A stretch of 64,000 nt of DNA from Elusimicrobium sp. An273 (GCF_002159705.1 NZ_NFJD01000004.1:186001-250000), one strand, 5' to 3'; shown: positions 24,280-33,768, numbered from the stretch's first letter. Numbers and translations are program-made. The notes: generated by a model not told the origin, from the sequence alone.

Positions 24280-26754
24280 TTACAACAGCTCCAGCGGGGC
24301 GAACTTGAGCATAAACGTGCGCCGCACGCCGTTGCCAAACAGGACGGTAATTTTGGCGCTGTCGCCCGAGCCGGCGATAGACACGATTTTCCCCTGCCCA
24401 AACACCCCGTGCTTGACTAATCCCCCCACGGCGGGTTCGCCGTTTTTCTGGGCGGGCGGAGTGGGCGCCTCTTGCGAAGCGGAAGCAGGCGAAGGGGCCG
24501 GGCGGGAAAAAGCGGGCTTTGCATACAGCGAGCCCAACCCGGAAGAACCACCGTAAGAGGAAGACGTATAGTCCAAATCGTCATCTTCCTGAATTTCGTA
24601 TCCGTCCGCGTCATAGCGTTTTTGAAAACGGCTCTTAGAGGCATACCCTTCAAACGTTTGGTAGCGGTTGGCGCCAAAATTATTTTTGCCGCGCGCATAC
24701 CCGCCGCCGTAATGGCCGCCGGAATAGGAACCGCCCGCCCCGGCGCCGTAAAGGCCGTAGCGGGAATGGTAATCGGTGTATCGCGGCTGGGAAGCGCGGG
24801 CTTCCTGCACTTCGCTTTCGTCCAAAAGGCCGCTTTCAAACAAAAAGCGCGAAGGCAAATTGTCCTGCAGCTGCCCGAATTTGCGCCGGGTGCGGGCATA
24901 GGTTAAAAAGAGTCTTTCGCGCGCGCGCGTCATGGCTACGTAGCACAGGCGGCGTTCTTCTTCCAGGTCGTCTTCGTTGTCGCGCCCGATGGGGAACAAA
25001 TTCTCTTCCAACCCGGTTACAAAAACATTGTTAAACTCCAACCCTTTGGCCAAGTGCACCGTCATCAGCGTAACAGCGCCGTTTTCATCCGCCTGCGAAT
25101 CGTCCTCCCCGGACAAAAGTGAAATTTCCTGCAGAAAATCCGCCACCGACGGCTCTTTTTCCCCTTTTTGGCAGCGTTCTTCGTATTCTTTTACGGCGTT
25201 GATCAAAGCGTCCAAGTTTTGCAGGCGGCTTTCGGCCTCGGGGTCTTTTTCCATTTCGGCTTTCACGGCGTCCATATAGCCGGATTCCGTCATAATTTTA
25301 TGGAAGATATCCGCCGGATCGGTCAGCAGCATGTCGCCGCGCCAATTTTCAAACAGCTGCACCAGCTTAACCGCCGCTTTGCACGCCGCCGAGCTAAGCC
25401 CCGGCACATAGGCGGCGTTTTTTAACGCTTCATACAGGGAAATGTGGTTGTTTTCGGCATACTCCAGCAGCCGCTCCTGGGCTACTTTGCCCAACCCGCG
25501 CGTGGGCGTATTGATAATGCGCAAGAGGCTTACGTTGTCGGCCGGGTTGACCAGCATGCGGGCGTAGCACATGATGTCTTTGATTTCTTTGCGGTCGTAG
25601 AAACGCACCGTTCCCACCAGGCGGTACGGAATTTGGTAACGGCGGAACGAATCTTCAAAGCTGCGGCTCTGGGCGTTGGTGCGGTAGAAAACGGCAATTT
25701 CCTTCAGGCTCGCCCCCTCATTTACCAAAGCCTTGATGTTCTGGCTGACCCAGCGGGCTTCGTCGCCTTCGCTCATCAGTTCGCGCACTTCAATGGGATC
25801 GCCTTGGGATTTATCGGTAAAAAGATTTTTTTCTTTGCGTTTTTTGTTTTTGGTAATCAGGCGGTTGGACGCATCCAAAATGGCCTTGGTGGAACGGTAG
25901 TTTTGTTCCAAGGTAATGGTTTTTACGTCTTGGAAATCTTTTTCAAATTCCAAAATGTTGCGGATATTGGCCCCGCGCCAGGAGTAAATACTCTGGTCGG
26001 GGTCGCCCACCACGCACAGTTTGCGGCGTTTGGCGGCCAGCATTTTGGTAATTAGGTATTGGGTGTGGTTGGTGTCCTGGTATTCGTCCACCAAGATGTA
26101 TTGGAAAAAATCCTGGTAATAGTTGCGGACGTCTTCGTGGTCGCGCAGCAAAACAACGGTTTTGACGAGCAAATCGCCAAAATCCAATGCACCCGCTTCC
26201 TTGAGTTTTTGCTCGTAGCGGCGGTACACTTCGGCCGCGCGGATTTTAAAATCCAATCCGCTGGCCGTGGCGCTTTGCATCATGGTTTCAGGCGAGACCA
26301 TATCGTCCTTGGCGCGGGAAATCAGGCTGACGATTTGATTGATTTCTTTTTTGGGGTCTTTAATGCCCATTTGTTCCAAAATCAGGCTGACCACTTTTTT
26401 CTGGTCGGAATCGTCGTAAATGGCGAAATCGCGCGAAAGGCCCAGCGCCTGCGCGTTCTGGCGCAGCAAACGCACGCCGAACGAGTGAAACGTGTGAATC
26501 CATACGCGGTTGCCCGTTCCGGGCACCAACGCTTCCACGCGTTCGCGCATTTCCTGGGCGGCCTTGTTGGTAAACGTTACCGCCAAAATACGCGCCGGGT
26601 GGTAGCCGTCGGCAATCAGCTTGGCGATTTTGGTCGTCAGCGTTTTGGTTTTGCCGGTGCCGGCCCCGGCCACAATCAGGCACGGGCCGCCGTCGTAATT
26701 GACGGCTTCCAACTGCTGGGGGTTTAATGATTTTAAAGCGTCTTGCAAATCCAT
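24280..26754 (-). CDS. UvrD/PcrA-type superfamily 1 DNA helicase
   Basis: An 824-residue ATP-dependent 3'-5' helicase for DNA repair and replication-fork maintenance. Motif order is complete: Q motif LNPQQLEAV, motif I AGAGTGKTKTL (about 29), Ia TFTNKAAQEMRERV, II LVDEYQDTN, III VGDPDQSIYSWRGA, IV LEQNYRST, V TLMTVHLAKGLEF and VI VAMTRARERLFLTYA. After about residue 670 comes a Gly/Tyr/Ser-rich linker, then a short C-terminal module (VKHGVFGQGKIVSI) typical of PcrA, which binds RNA polymerase. The start at MDLQDALK has CAGGA upstream. The following rlmD gene is 51 bases upstream in the same direction. Confidence 0.93.
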   Translation of the reverse strand: MDLQDALKSLNPQQLEAVNYDGGPCLIVAGAGTGKTKTLTTKIAKLIADGYHPARILAVTFTNKAAQEMRERVEALVPGTGNRVWIHTFHSFGVRLLRQNAQALGLSRDFAIYDDSDQKKVVSLILEQMGIKDPKKEINQIVSLISRAKDDMVSPETMMQSATASGLDFKIRAAEVYRRYEQKLKEAGALDFGDLLVKTVVLLRDHEDVRNYYQDFFQYILVDEYQDTNHTQYLITKMLAAKRRKLCVVGDPDQSIYSWRGANIRNILEFEKDFQDVKTITLEQNYRSTKAILDASNRLITKNKKRKEKNLFTDKSQGDPIEVRELMSEGDEARWVSQNIKALVNEGASLKEIAVFYRTNAQSRSFEDSFRRYQIPYRLVGTVRFYDRKEIKDIMCYARMLVNPADNVSLLRIINTPTRGLGKVAQERLLEYAENNHISLYEALKNAAYVPGLSSAACKAAVKLVQLFENWRGDMLLTDPADIFHKIMTESGYMDAVKAEMEKDPEAESRLQNLDALINAVKEYEERCQKGEKEPSVADFLQEISLLSGEDDSQADENGAVTLMTVHLAKGLEFNNVFVTGLEENLFPIGRDNEDDLEEERRLCYVAMTRARERLFLTYARTRRKFGQLQDNLPSRFLFESGLLDESEVQEARASQPRYTDYHSRYGLYGAGAGGSYSGGHYGGGYARGKNNFGANRYQTFEGYASKSRFQKRYDADGYEIQEDDDLDYTSSSYGGSSGLGSLYAKPAFSRPAPSPASASQEAPTPPAQKNGEPAVGGLVKHGVFGQGKIVSIAGSGDSAKITVLFGNGVRRTFMLKFAPLELL

Positions 26755-26805
26755 AACTATCCTGCTGCGGGCCGGCGGTATGCACGGCATACGCGCCCCG
26801 CCCGG

Positions 26806-28026
26806 TTATTTTAATTTCATTTGAACAAAGGTTTCAATATGTTCGCTGTGCGGAAAGAAGTCAAACGCTTCTACCTGCAAAATGTCGTAATGCGGCGTGA
26901 GAATTTTAAGGTCGGCCGCCAAGGTAACCGGATTGCAGGAAATGTAGAGCACCCGCTCCACGCCCGACTCCGCCACCGCCTTGGCCGCTTTGGGGTGCAT
27001 CCCGCCGCGGGGCGGATCCAAAATAATCAGCGCGTCTTTGCGTTCAATGGGGTGTTGTTTGACGAAATCTTCCACTTTGGAGCAGAAAAACTGCACATTG
27101 CTTACGCCGTTTAGATTGGCGTTTTCAATCCCGTTGTAAATGGCGGGGGCCACGCTTTCCACGCAAATGCTTTTTTCGCACAAGTCGGCGCAGGAAAGCG
27201 AAAAACTGCCCGCCCCGCCGTACAAATCATAAATGCGTTTGGGCGCCAACGCCTTGACCACGCGCCGCACGCGGGAATACATTTTTTGCGCGGTGAGGGT
27301 GTTGGTTTGAAAAAACGACTGCGGCGAAAGCTGGAAAACCACCTCGCGTTCGGTTTTGCCGGACGCGTCGGTTAAAAAGATTTTTTCAAAAATATGGTCT
27401 TTGCCTTTCAGCACCCGCAGCGATTCCGGCGCCGCCGTATCGGCCAGCCCGGTGTTGACTGCCGCCATGATGTTGGCCTGCGGCAAAACGCTTTGCACGG
27501 CCTGCACAAATGTTTTTTCGTTAAAATCGTCCGTTACGAACAGCACCACAATTTCTTCGCCGGTGTTTTTGCCTTCGCGCACCATCAGGTGGCGCAGCAC
27601 GCCGGTGTGTTTGCGCTGGTCGTAATAGTCCAAATTTTCGGCCTTAGCCCAGGCGCGGATGGCATTTAGAAGCGGGATTAACTTGTCATTAAACAAAACG
27701 CATTCGGTAATGTCCACCGCTCTGTCCCAGCGGCCTTTTAACTTAAAACCCAGGGCATTTTCAAACTCCAGCGGGCGGGTTTTGTTGGCGGGGTCTTTTT
27801 TGTCGTAATCGGGGCGCCATTTTACCTGGTGGCAAAAGCCCAGCTCCACCTTGTTGCGAAAGTTTTTCGGGTCGTCCGTTACGGTAACGGGAATGTCCCC
27901 CGTCCAAAATTCGCTCAGCGTTTGCTGCAGCTTGGCCCGTTTCCGGGCGACTTGTTCTTCGTAAGGCAAGTCCAGCAGCGCGCAGCCGCCGCATTGGCCG
28001 AAATGGGAGCAGGTCATCTTAGGCAT
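26806..28026 (-). CDS. rlmD: 23S rRNA (uracil-C5)-methyltransferase, RlmD family
   Basis: A 406-residue SAM-dependent methyltransferase. The N-terminal region has the [4Fe-4S] cysteines (CSHFGQCGGC, Cys6, 12 and 15, and TECVLF). SAM-domain motifs follow: SPQSFFQTN, DLYGGAGSFSL, LDPPRGGMHPK and the catalytic cysteine in YISCNPVTLAADL. Length and order fit the RumA/RlmD/RlmCD group, which methylates U1939 and/or U747; which position cannot be decided. It overlaps ychF by eight bases, so the two are co-translated. Confidence 0.9.
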   Translation of the reverse strand: MPKMTCSHFGQCGGCALLDLPYEEQVARKRAKLQQTLSEFWTGDIPVTVTDDPKNFRNKVELGFCHQVKWRPDYDKKDPANKTRPLEFENALGFKLKGRWDRAVDITECVLFNDKLIPLLNAIRAWAKAENLDYYDQRKHTGVLRHLMVREGKNTGEEIVVLFVTDDFNEKTFVQAVQSVLPQANIMAAVNTGLADTAAPESLRVLKGKDHIFEKIFLTDASGKTEREVVFQLSPQSFFQTNTLTAQKMYSRVRRVVKALAPKRIYDLYGGAGSFSLSCADLCEKSICVESVAPAIYNGIENANLNGVSNVQFFCSKVEDFVKQHPIERKDALIILDPPRGGMHPKAAKAVAESGVERVLYISCNPVTLAADLKILTPHYDILQVEAFDFFPHSEHIETFVQMKLK

Positions 28027-29092
28027 TTACTTTAAACAGGCAAACGTCGCCGTCCTTTACAATATAGTCTTTGCCTTCGGAGCGGATCAACCCGTGCTCG
28101 CGAAGGGCTTTTTCGCTGCCGTATTTGACGAGGTCGTCAAACGTATACACGTCGGCGCGGATGAAGCCTTTTTCAAAATCGCTGTGAATTTTGCCCGCCG
28201 CCTGCGGCGCCGTACAGCCCACCGGTATCAGCCAGCTGCGCACTTCCACTTCTTCGCCGGCGGTAAAATACGTACACAGGTTTAACAGTTTCATCCCTTC
28301 GCGCACGATTTTTTCAAGCCCGGTATAATCGTTGCCGGTTTCGGCCAGGAAAGCCTTCTTTTCTTCTTCCGAAAATTCCGCGATGTCGGCTTCAAACTTC
28401 ACGCACAGCTCCACAAACCCCGCGCCGTTTTCCCGCGCGTAGTTGGCCACTTTTTCGGCGTTTTGCACGTTGCGTTTTTCGGAATTGTTGCCCACGTAAA
28501 GCACCGGTTTGGCGGTTAAAAATTGGTAGTCTTTCAGTTCTTCTTTTTCCAGCCCCAGCGAGCTGACGGGTTTGCCGTTTTCCAGCGCGGCTTTAATTTC
28601 TTTCATCCGCTCCCACGCGGCCACGGCGTCTTTCTTGCCGCTTTTGGCGTTGGAGGCCAGCCGGTCGCAGACTTTGGTGGCCGTTTCCAAATCGGCCAGC
28701 ATCAGCTCGGTATTGATAATTTCAATATCGCGCAGCGGGTCTACGGAGTTCATCACGTGGGTTACGTTCTCGTCTTCAAACAAGCGCACCACATGGATAA
28801 TCGCGTCCACCTCACGGATATTGGCCAAAAATTTATTTCCCAGCCCTTCGCCTTGGCTCGCCCCTTTGACGATGCCGGCAATATCCACAAATTTAATAAA
28901 CGCGGCCGTCTTCTTGGGCGGTTTAAACATTTCAAACAGTTTGTCCAGGCGTTTGTCCGGAATGGGCACAATGCCCACATTGGGCTCAATGGTGCAGAAC
29001 GGATAGTTGCTGGCTTCCGCTCCGGCGCAGGTAAGCGCATTAAAAAGGGTGGATTTGCCTACGTTGGGCAGGCCGACGATACCAATTTCCAT
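28019..29092 (-). CDS. ychF: ribosome-associated P-loop ATPase YchF
   Basis: A 357-residue Obg-family ATPase. The P-loop GLPNVGKSTLFNAL (about 6-19), ASNYPFCTIEPNVGIVPIPD, DIAGIVKGASQGEGLGNKFL (G3 region), an inserted coiled coil and a C-terminal TGS domain (EVRSWLIPVGCTAPQAAGKI, ending YIVKDGDVCLFKVNA) are all present. YchF/OLA1 binds ribosomes and is linked to stress and redox responses. AAGGAG precedes the ATG. The gene heads the ychF-rlmD pair, and the tRNA-Glu gene lies upstream on the same strand. Confidence 0.95.
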   Translation of the reverse strand: MEIGIVGLPNVGKSTLFNALTCAGAEASNYPFCTIEPNVGIVPIPDKRLDKLFEMFKPPKKTAAFIKFVDIAGIVKGASQGEGLGNKFLANIREVDAIIHVVRLFEDENVTHVMNSVDPLRDIEIINTELMLADLETATKVCDRLASNAKSGKKDAVAAWERMKEIKAALENGKPVSSLGLEKEELKDYQFLTAKPVLYVGNNSEKRNVQNAEKVANYARENGAGFVELCVKFEADIAEFSEEEKKAFLAETGNDYTGLEKIVREGMKLLNLCTYFTAGEEVEVRSWLIPVGCTAPQAAGKIHSDFEKGFIRADVYTFDDLVKYGSEKALREHGLIRSEGKDYIVKDGDVCLFKVNA

Positions 29093-29182
29093 AAAATACA
29101 GACTCCTTAGACAATAATAAAACGGAATAATTACTTATATTTTACCATTTTACAACGCCCCCTACCACGCAAAACGCCCCAT

Positions 29183-29206
29183 AAAAAACCCCGCCTGAGG
29201 CGGGGT
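29183..29206 (-). terminator. Rho-independent terminator of tRNA-Glu
   Basis: CCCCGCC and GGCGGGG pair around TCA and are followed by TTTTTT on the minus strand, 13 bases after the tRNA end. Confidence 0.85.
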
Positions 29207-29218
29207 AAAATAAAAAAA

Positions 29219-29292
29219 CGTCCCGTACGAGATTCGAACTCGTGATCTCCGCCTTGAGAGGGCGGCGTCCTAGACCACTAGACGAACGGGAC
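29219..29292 (-). tRNA. tRNA-Glu (anticodon CTC)
   Basis: The 74-base gene folds as a standard cloverleaf: acceptor GTCCCGT/ACGGGAC with discriminator G, anticodon stem CCGCC/GGCGG with loop CTCTCAA (anticodon CTC, reading GAG), and T arm CGAGTTCGAATCTCG. The 3' CCA is not encoded. The terminator follows directly. Confidence 0.95.
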
Positions 29293-29359
29293 TTCTTTAT
29301 TTATTTTACCATATTTTGTTTTTATGCGGCGGGCACACGGTTAATAAGCTCATTTTTTA

Positions 29360-29365
29360 TATAAT
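29360..29365 (+). promoter_or_regulatory. -10 box TATAAT of the DUF1646 gene
   Basis: TTTTTTATATAATAAC stands 49 bases before the ATG, and GAGGTG in the leader serves as ribosome binding site. No clear -35 box is seen. Confidence 0.4.
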
Positions 29366-29414
29366 AACTAGGCTGGCCGCCGCACGCGCGGCCTATCTTA
29401 TGAAGAGGTGCCGT

Positions 29415-30476
29415 ATGGAATTATCCGTTCTTCAAACCGTCTTACTTGCTTTACTGATTGTAGTGGTCTTGTTTTTGCCGCTTACGGTGCACAAAGTGGA
29501 AGAAAACTTGGAAGCGTTTCTCTTCCTCTGCGGCGCGTTTGCGGTTACCGTTTCCAAAAGCTGGAGCGGGCAACTGGTGCTGACTGCGCTGGAAGACCCC
29601 ATTAAAATTACCATCGCCGTATTGGTGGCGGGGCTTTTATTTCGCAAATTTAACAAAAGTTTGCAGAAACTGACGCAAAAAGCCGTCAAAGGCTTGGGCC
29701 TGCGCTGTACGCTGTTTGGCATTGTGTTTGTGCTGGGGCTTACGTCCAGCTTAATTACCGCAATTATTGCGGCGCTGGTGCTGTCAGAAGTGGCGGTTAT
29801 GCTGCCGCTGGAGCGCAAAGGCCGCGTGAAACTGGTGGTGTATGCGTGTTTTTCCATCGGCATGGGGGCCGTGCTTACTTCCATCGGCGAGCCGCTGGGC
29901 ACGGTGGTGCTTTCCAAACTTTCCGGCGCGCCGCACTATGCGGATTTCTTCTTTTTGATTGACCATTTGGGCTGGTTTGTGCTGGGCGGCATCCTGTTTA
30001 TGGCGGGCTTGGCCAGTGCCATCCGCGACAACCCCATCCAAAAAGCCCCCGGCCCCAAACCGGCCGAAACCGCACAGGACGAACATTCCGTCAAAAGCAT
30101 CGTCATCCGGGCGGCAAAGGTATATTTGTTTGTAATGGCCCTGGTCTTTTTGGGGGACGGTTTAAAACCGCTTGCCATGCAGACCATTTCCCACTTGTCC
30201 GCCGGGTGGCTGTACTGGATTAACACCTTGTCGGCCGTGTTGGACAACGCCACCCTGGCCGCCATTGAGGTAACGCCCGACATCAGCACCCGCACGCTGA
30301 CTTTCCTGCTGATGAGTTTAATCATCTCCGGCGGCATGCTGATCCCGGGCAACATTCCCAACATTATTTGCGCCTCCAAATTGGGAATCAAAAGCAAAGA
30401 ATGGGCCAAAGCCGCCGTGGCGTTGGGCGCGCTGGTGATGTTGGTGTTCTTTGTGATTTTAAATGCCGTTTTATAA
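29415..30476 (+). CDS. DUF1646-family permease
   Basis: A 353-residue inner-membrane protein with about ten hydrophobic helices. The paired motifs LGLTSSLITAIIAALVLSE, GMGAVLTSIGEPLGTVV and LSAVLDNATLAAIEV followed by GGMLIPGNIPNIICA are characteristic of the DUF1646 family, which is related to ion-transporter superfamily permeases (CitMHS/ArsB-like fold). A cation or anion transport role is likely, substrate unknown. I start at MELSVLQT, where GAGGTG is well placed, rather than 33 codons upstream. It is a single-gene unit, divergent from tRNA-Glu and closed by a terminator. Confidence 0.78.
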   Translation: MELSVLQTVLLALLIVVVLFLPLTVHKVEENLEAFLFLCGAFAVTVSKSWSGQLVLTALEDPIKITIAVLVAGLLFRKFNKSLQKLTQKAVKGLGLRCTLFGIVFVLGLTSSLITAIIAALVLSEVAVMLPLERKGRVKLVVYACFSIGMGAVLTSIGEPLGTVVLSKLSGAPHYADFFFLIDHLGWFVLGGILFMAGLASAIRDNPIQKAPGPKPAETAQDEHSVKSIVIRAAKVYLFVMALVFLGDGLKPLAMQTISHLSAGWLYWINTLSAVLDNATLAAIEVTPDISTRTLTFLLMSLIISGGMLIPGNIPNIICASKLGIKSKEWAKAAVALGALVMLVFFVILNAVL

Positions 30477-30491
30477 CACACGCCGTTCTTC

Positions 30492-30526
30492 AAAAAGCCG
30501 CTCCTTTTTAAAGGGGCGGCTTTTTT
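30492..30526 (+). terminator. Rho-independent terminator of the DUF1646 gene
   Basis: AAAAAGCCGCTCC pairs with GGGGCGGCTTTTTT (one G-T wobble). Confidence 0.85.
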
Positions 30527-30560
30527 GCAGGTTGCGGGGGCAAGTACGCCGCTAATTTTA

Positions 30561-30566
30561 TATAAT
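30561..30566 (+). promoter_or_regulatory. -10 box TATAAT of glgP
   Basis: TTTTATATAATCTGG lies 32 bases before the ATG; the leader holds AGGGGAG. A second A/T-rich TATATT eleven bases downstream is an alternative. Confidence 0.4.
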
Positions 30567-30597
30567 CTGGTTATATTATTCTATCAGGGGAGATTTT

Positions 30598-33153
30598 ATG
30601 AAAATCCATTCTTTCAACGTACAGCCCAACTTGCCCGAAAACATCAAGTTCCTGGAAGAGTTGGCCAACGATATGTGGTTTACCTGGAACTGGCAGGCCA
30701 TTTTGCTGTTTGTGCAGGTAGACCCCAAACTCTGGACGTCCGCCAAACGCAACCCCAAATGGTTCTTGGGCTGTGTGCCGCAAAAACGCTTTGAAGAATT
30801 AAGCAAAGACGAAAAATTTGTACACGATTTAAACCAAGTCAAAGAAGCCTATTACAACTACAAAAACAACCAGCACACCTGGTACAAAGAACACCGCCAC
30901 GAAAACGGCAACCTGCTGACGGCCTACTTCTCCATGGAGTACGGCATCGGCGAAGGGCTGCCCATTTATTCGGGCGGCTTAGGCATGCTGGCCGGCGACC
31001 ATATGAAATCCGCCAGCGACTTGGATATGCCGATCATCGGCGTGGGTTTGTTCTACAAACAGGGCTACGTGCAGCAGGTGCTCAACCGCGAAGGCTGGCA
31101 GAATGAAGAATACCCCGATAACGACTGGGCGCATATGCCGGTGGAACGCGTAACGAAAGACGGAAAAGAAATTACCGTAGATATTCCGCTGGGAAATGAA
31201 ACCGTCAAAGCCTGCATCTGGCGCGTGCCCGTAGGGCGCACGTCCCTTTATTTGCTGGACACCAACTTGCAGGAAAACACCCCCGCCCAGCGCGCCATTA
31301 CCGAGAAACTCTACGGCGGCGACCGCGAAAACCGCATCCGCCAAGAAGTGGTGCTTGGTATCGGCGGCGTAAAAGCCTTAAGCGCCATGGGCATCCGCCC
31401 CACCGTTTACCACATCAACGAAGGGCACAGCGCGTTCCTGCTTTTCCAGCGCATTATTGATATTATGAAAGAGAAAAACCTCTCTTTCGCCCAAGCGCGC
31501 GAAATTGTGTGGGCTACGTCCGTCTTCACCACCCACACGCCCGTCATTGCCGGCAACGAACATTTTGACCCGGCCTTGGTGCGCAAATATATGGATTTTT
31601 ACGCCCGCGAGATGGGCATTTCCTGGGACGAGTTTTTGGCCCTGGGCAAAGAAAAAGCCGACTCCGCCACCTATTGCATGACGGTGGTTGCGCTGCGCCT
31701 GTCGGCCTTCTGCAACGGGGTGGCCAAATTGCACGGCAAAGTAAGCCGCGAAATGTGGCACAACCTGTGGCCCGGCCTGCCCGTCAGCGAAGTGCCGATT
31801 ACCAGCATTACCAACGGCATTCACAGCGCTTCGTGGATTTCGCACGAACTCAACGAGCTGTACCGCAAATATCTGTTTAACAACAATCAGCGCGGCGAAG
31901 TAGATCCTTCGGACGAAAAAATCTGGGCGAAAATTTCCGACATTCCGGACGCCGAACTGTGGAACGTGCACACAATCCGCAAAAACAAACTGATTGACAT
32001 GGTGCGCGGCCGCTTAAAACGCCAGCTCACCCGCCAAGGCTTTGACGTGATGAGCGTCAAAAAAGCAAGCAAAGTCCTCCGCCCCGACACGCTGACCATC
32101 GGCTTTGCCCGCCGCTTTGCCACTTACAAGCGCGCCACGCTGCTTTTTAAAGATTTAAACCGCTTGGACAAAATCGTCAACAATCCGCAGCGCCCGGTGC
32201 AGTTCGTCTTTGCCGGCAAGGCGCACCCGGCCGATACCGCCGGAAAAGAATTTATCAAAATGATTGTAGGCCTGACGCAAAACGACCCGCGCTTTAAAGG
32301 GAAAATCGTGTTTGTGGAAGACTATAACATGAACACCGCCCGCTATATGGTGCAGGGGGTGGACGTGTGGCTCAACAACCCGATCCGCCCGATGGAAGCC
32401 AGCGGCACCAGCGGTATGAAAGCGGCGCTGAACGGGGCGCTTGCGCTGTCCATCTTAGACGGCTGGTGGGACGAAGTAGGCCCGTGCGACTTTGGGTGGT
32501 CTATCGGCGGAGCCGAAAATTATAAGTCCGACGCGGAACGCGACACCGTAGAATCCGAAGCGATGTACAACCTGATTGAGCAGGATATCGCCCCCGCCTA
32601 TTACGCCAAGGAAAACGGCTCGGAGTATTCGCTGCCGTGGCTGTCTTTGATGAAAGAATCCATCAAGCACATCGCGCCTGTTTTTAACACCAACCGCATG
32701 GTAAAAGAATACTACGAACGCTTCTACGTGCCGGCCAACAATTACGGCCTTATTTTAAACGAGCCCGGCAAAGCCGAAGCCGTGGCCGCGTGGCGGCGCA
32801 GAATTGCGGAAAACTGGTACCGCGTAAGCGTAACGGACATTACGCCGCAGCCGGAAACAGCCATTTTGATGGGCGACAAGGTACACTTTAAAGCCCGCGT
32901 GGTATTGGGGGCTTTAACGCCGGAAGAAATCCAGGTAGAGCTGTACCTGGGCCAGCGGGGCACCTTGGGCGACATCGTCAAAGAAGACGCCATTGATATG
33001 ACCTGCACCGGCAAAGACGGCGATGCGTATTTGTACGAAGTGTCCATGTCGCCGCTTAACAGCGGGCGGCAGGACTATGCCCTGCGCATTCTGCCCTTTA
33101 ATAACGACATTCCCAACGTGCTGACGCCGTTGTTCATCCGCTGGGAAGAGTAG
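30598..33153 (+). CDS. glgP: alpha-glucan (glycogen/maltodextrin) phosphorylase
   Basis: An 851-residue GT35 enzyme that phosphorolyses alpha-1,4-glucans to glucose-1-phosphate. It belongs to the TIGR02094 type (long prokaryotic branch): LANDMWFTWNW at the N-terminus, AYFSMEYGIGEGLPIYSGGL and GDHMKSASDL near 110-140, HINEGHSAFL, TTHTPVIAGNEHF, TNGIHSASW, FARRFATYKRATLL and the pyridoxal-phosphate site MEASGTSGMKAALNGAL with Lys about 610. A C-terminal beta domain (from about 720) is typical. AGGGGAG precedes the ATG. Together with the GH57 protein it indicates storage-glucan or maltodextrin use. A large hairpin separates it from trmL. Confidence 0.95.
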   Translation: MKIHSFNVQPNLPENIKFLEELANDMWFTWNWQAILLFVQVDPKLWTSAKRNPKWFLGCVPQKRFEELSKDEKFVHDLNQVKEAYYNYKNNQHTWYKEHRHENGNLLTAYFSMEYGIGEGLPIYSGGLGMLAGDHMKSASDLDMPIIGVGLFYKQGYVQQVLNREGWQNEEYPDNDWAHMPVERVTKDGKEITVDIPLGNETVKACIWRVPVGRTSLYLLDTNLQENTPAQRAITEKLYGGDRENRIRQEVVLGIGGVKALSAMGIRPTVYHINEGHSAFLLFQRIIDIMKEKNLSFAQAREIVWATSVFTTHTPVIAGNEHFDPALVRKYMDFYAREMGISWDEFLALGKEKADSATYCMTVVALRLSAFCNGVAKLHGKVSREMWHNLWPGLPVSEVPITSITNGIHSASWISHELNELYRKYLFNNNQRGEVDPSDEKIWAKISDIPDAELWNVHTIRKNKLIDMVRGRLKRQLTRQGFDVMSVKKASKVLRPDTLTIGFARRFATYKRATLLFKDLNRLDKIVNNPQRPVQFVFAGKAHPADTAGKEFIKMIVGLTQNDPRFKGKIVFVEDYNMNTARYMVQGVDVWLNNPIRPMEASGTSGMKAALNGALALSILDGWWDEVGPCDFGWSIGGAENYKSDAERDTVESEAMYNLIEQDIAPAYYAKENGSEYSLPWLSLMKESIKHIAPVFNTNRMVKEYYERFYVPANNYGLILNEPGKAEAVAAWRRRIAENWYRVSVTDITPQPETAILMGDKVHFKARVVLGALTPEEIQVELYLGQRGTLGDIVKEDAIDMTCTGKDGDAYLYEVSMSPLNSGRQDYALRILPFNNDIPNVLTPLFIRWEE

Positions 33154-33194
33154 TTGTCCGCTCCCGTACGGGACGGAACAAATCTGACGCAATA

Positions 33195-33243
33195 CGGCCG
33201 GAGAAATGTCCGCTTGCGCGCAAGCCAGCCATTTTTCCGGCCG
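33195..33243. repeat. nested inverted repeat between glgP and trmL
   Basis: Outer arms CGGCCGGA and TCCGGCCG are extended inward by GAAATG/CATTTT. The loop itself contains a perfect 14-base palindrome, GCTTGCGCGCAAGC. Only four T residues follow, so it may be a weak terminator or a stable 3' end structure. Confidence 0.6.
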
Positions 33244-33254
33244 ATTTTACTGAT

Positions 33255-33713
33255 ATGCTAAACATTGTTCTTGTAAATCCGGAAATTCCTTTCAACACCG
33301 GCAACATCGGCCGCTCGTGCGTGGCCACGGGCACGCGGCTGCATTTGGTAGGGAAACTAGGCTTTAAAATCGCTTCCAAAGAAATACGCCGCTCGGGGCT
33401 GGACTATTGGCCCCATTTGGACTACCGCCGCTACGACACGTGGGAAGCGTTTTTGGAGGCGGAAAAGCCGACGGAAGACAACATGTTTTTCCTCTCCACC
33501 AAAGGCAAAACCGCGTATTGGGACGCGTCATTTCCGCCGGATGCTTTTTTGATTTTCGGGGCGGAATCGTGCGGCCTGCCCAAAGATTTCTACGAGCGCT
33601 ACCGCCACCGCCTGTTTACCATCCCGATGCCGGGGCCGGTGCGGTCGCTTAATTTATCGTCTTCGGCGGCAATCGTGCTGTTTGAAGCAATTCGGCAAAA
33701 CCATTTCAAATAA
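33255..33713 (+). CDS. trmL: tRNA (cytidine/uridine(34)-2'-O)-methyltransferase
   Basis: A 152-residue SPOUT methyltransferase that modifies the wobble ribose of tRNA-Leu. The hallmarks are NPEIPFNTGNIGRSC (about 8-22), FGAESCGLPKDF and the knot motif IPMPGPVRSLNLSSSAAIVL. Size is normal for TrmL/YibK dimers. No ribosome binding site precedes the ATG, and a long hairpin stands twelve bases upstream, so translation may depend on read-through from glgP. It converges on a pilin-like gene. Confidence 0.93.
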   Translation: MLNIVLVNPEIPFNTGNIGRSCVATGTRLHLVGKLGFKIASKEIRRSGLDYWPHLDYRRYDTWEAFLEAEKPTEDNMFFLSTKGKTAYWDASFPPDAFLIFGAESCGLPKDFYERYRHRLFTIPMPGPVRSLNLSSSAAIVLFEAIRQNHFK

Positions 33714-33723
33714 ACACCCAGAA

Positions 33724-33757
33724 AAACCCCCTCGCTTTCGTGAGGGGGTTTCTTTTT
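33724..33757. terminator. Rho-independent terminator between trmL and pilin-like gene
   Basis: AAACCCCCTC and GAGGGGGTTT pair around a GCTTTCGT-type loop and are followed by TCTTTTT. Confidence 0.85.
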
Positions 33758-33768
33758 GGGCTTTTTGT

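Noticed and set aside
25444-26727. Two long plus-strand open frames across the PcrA-type helicase gene
   Set aside because: They mirror helicase motifs on the minus strand and have no start signals; shadows of the real gene.
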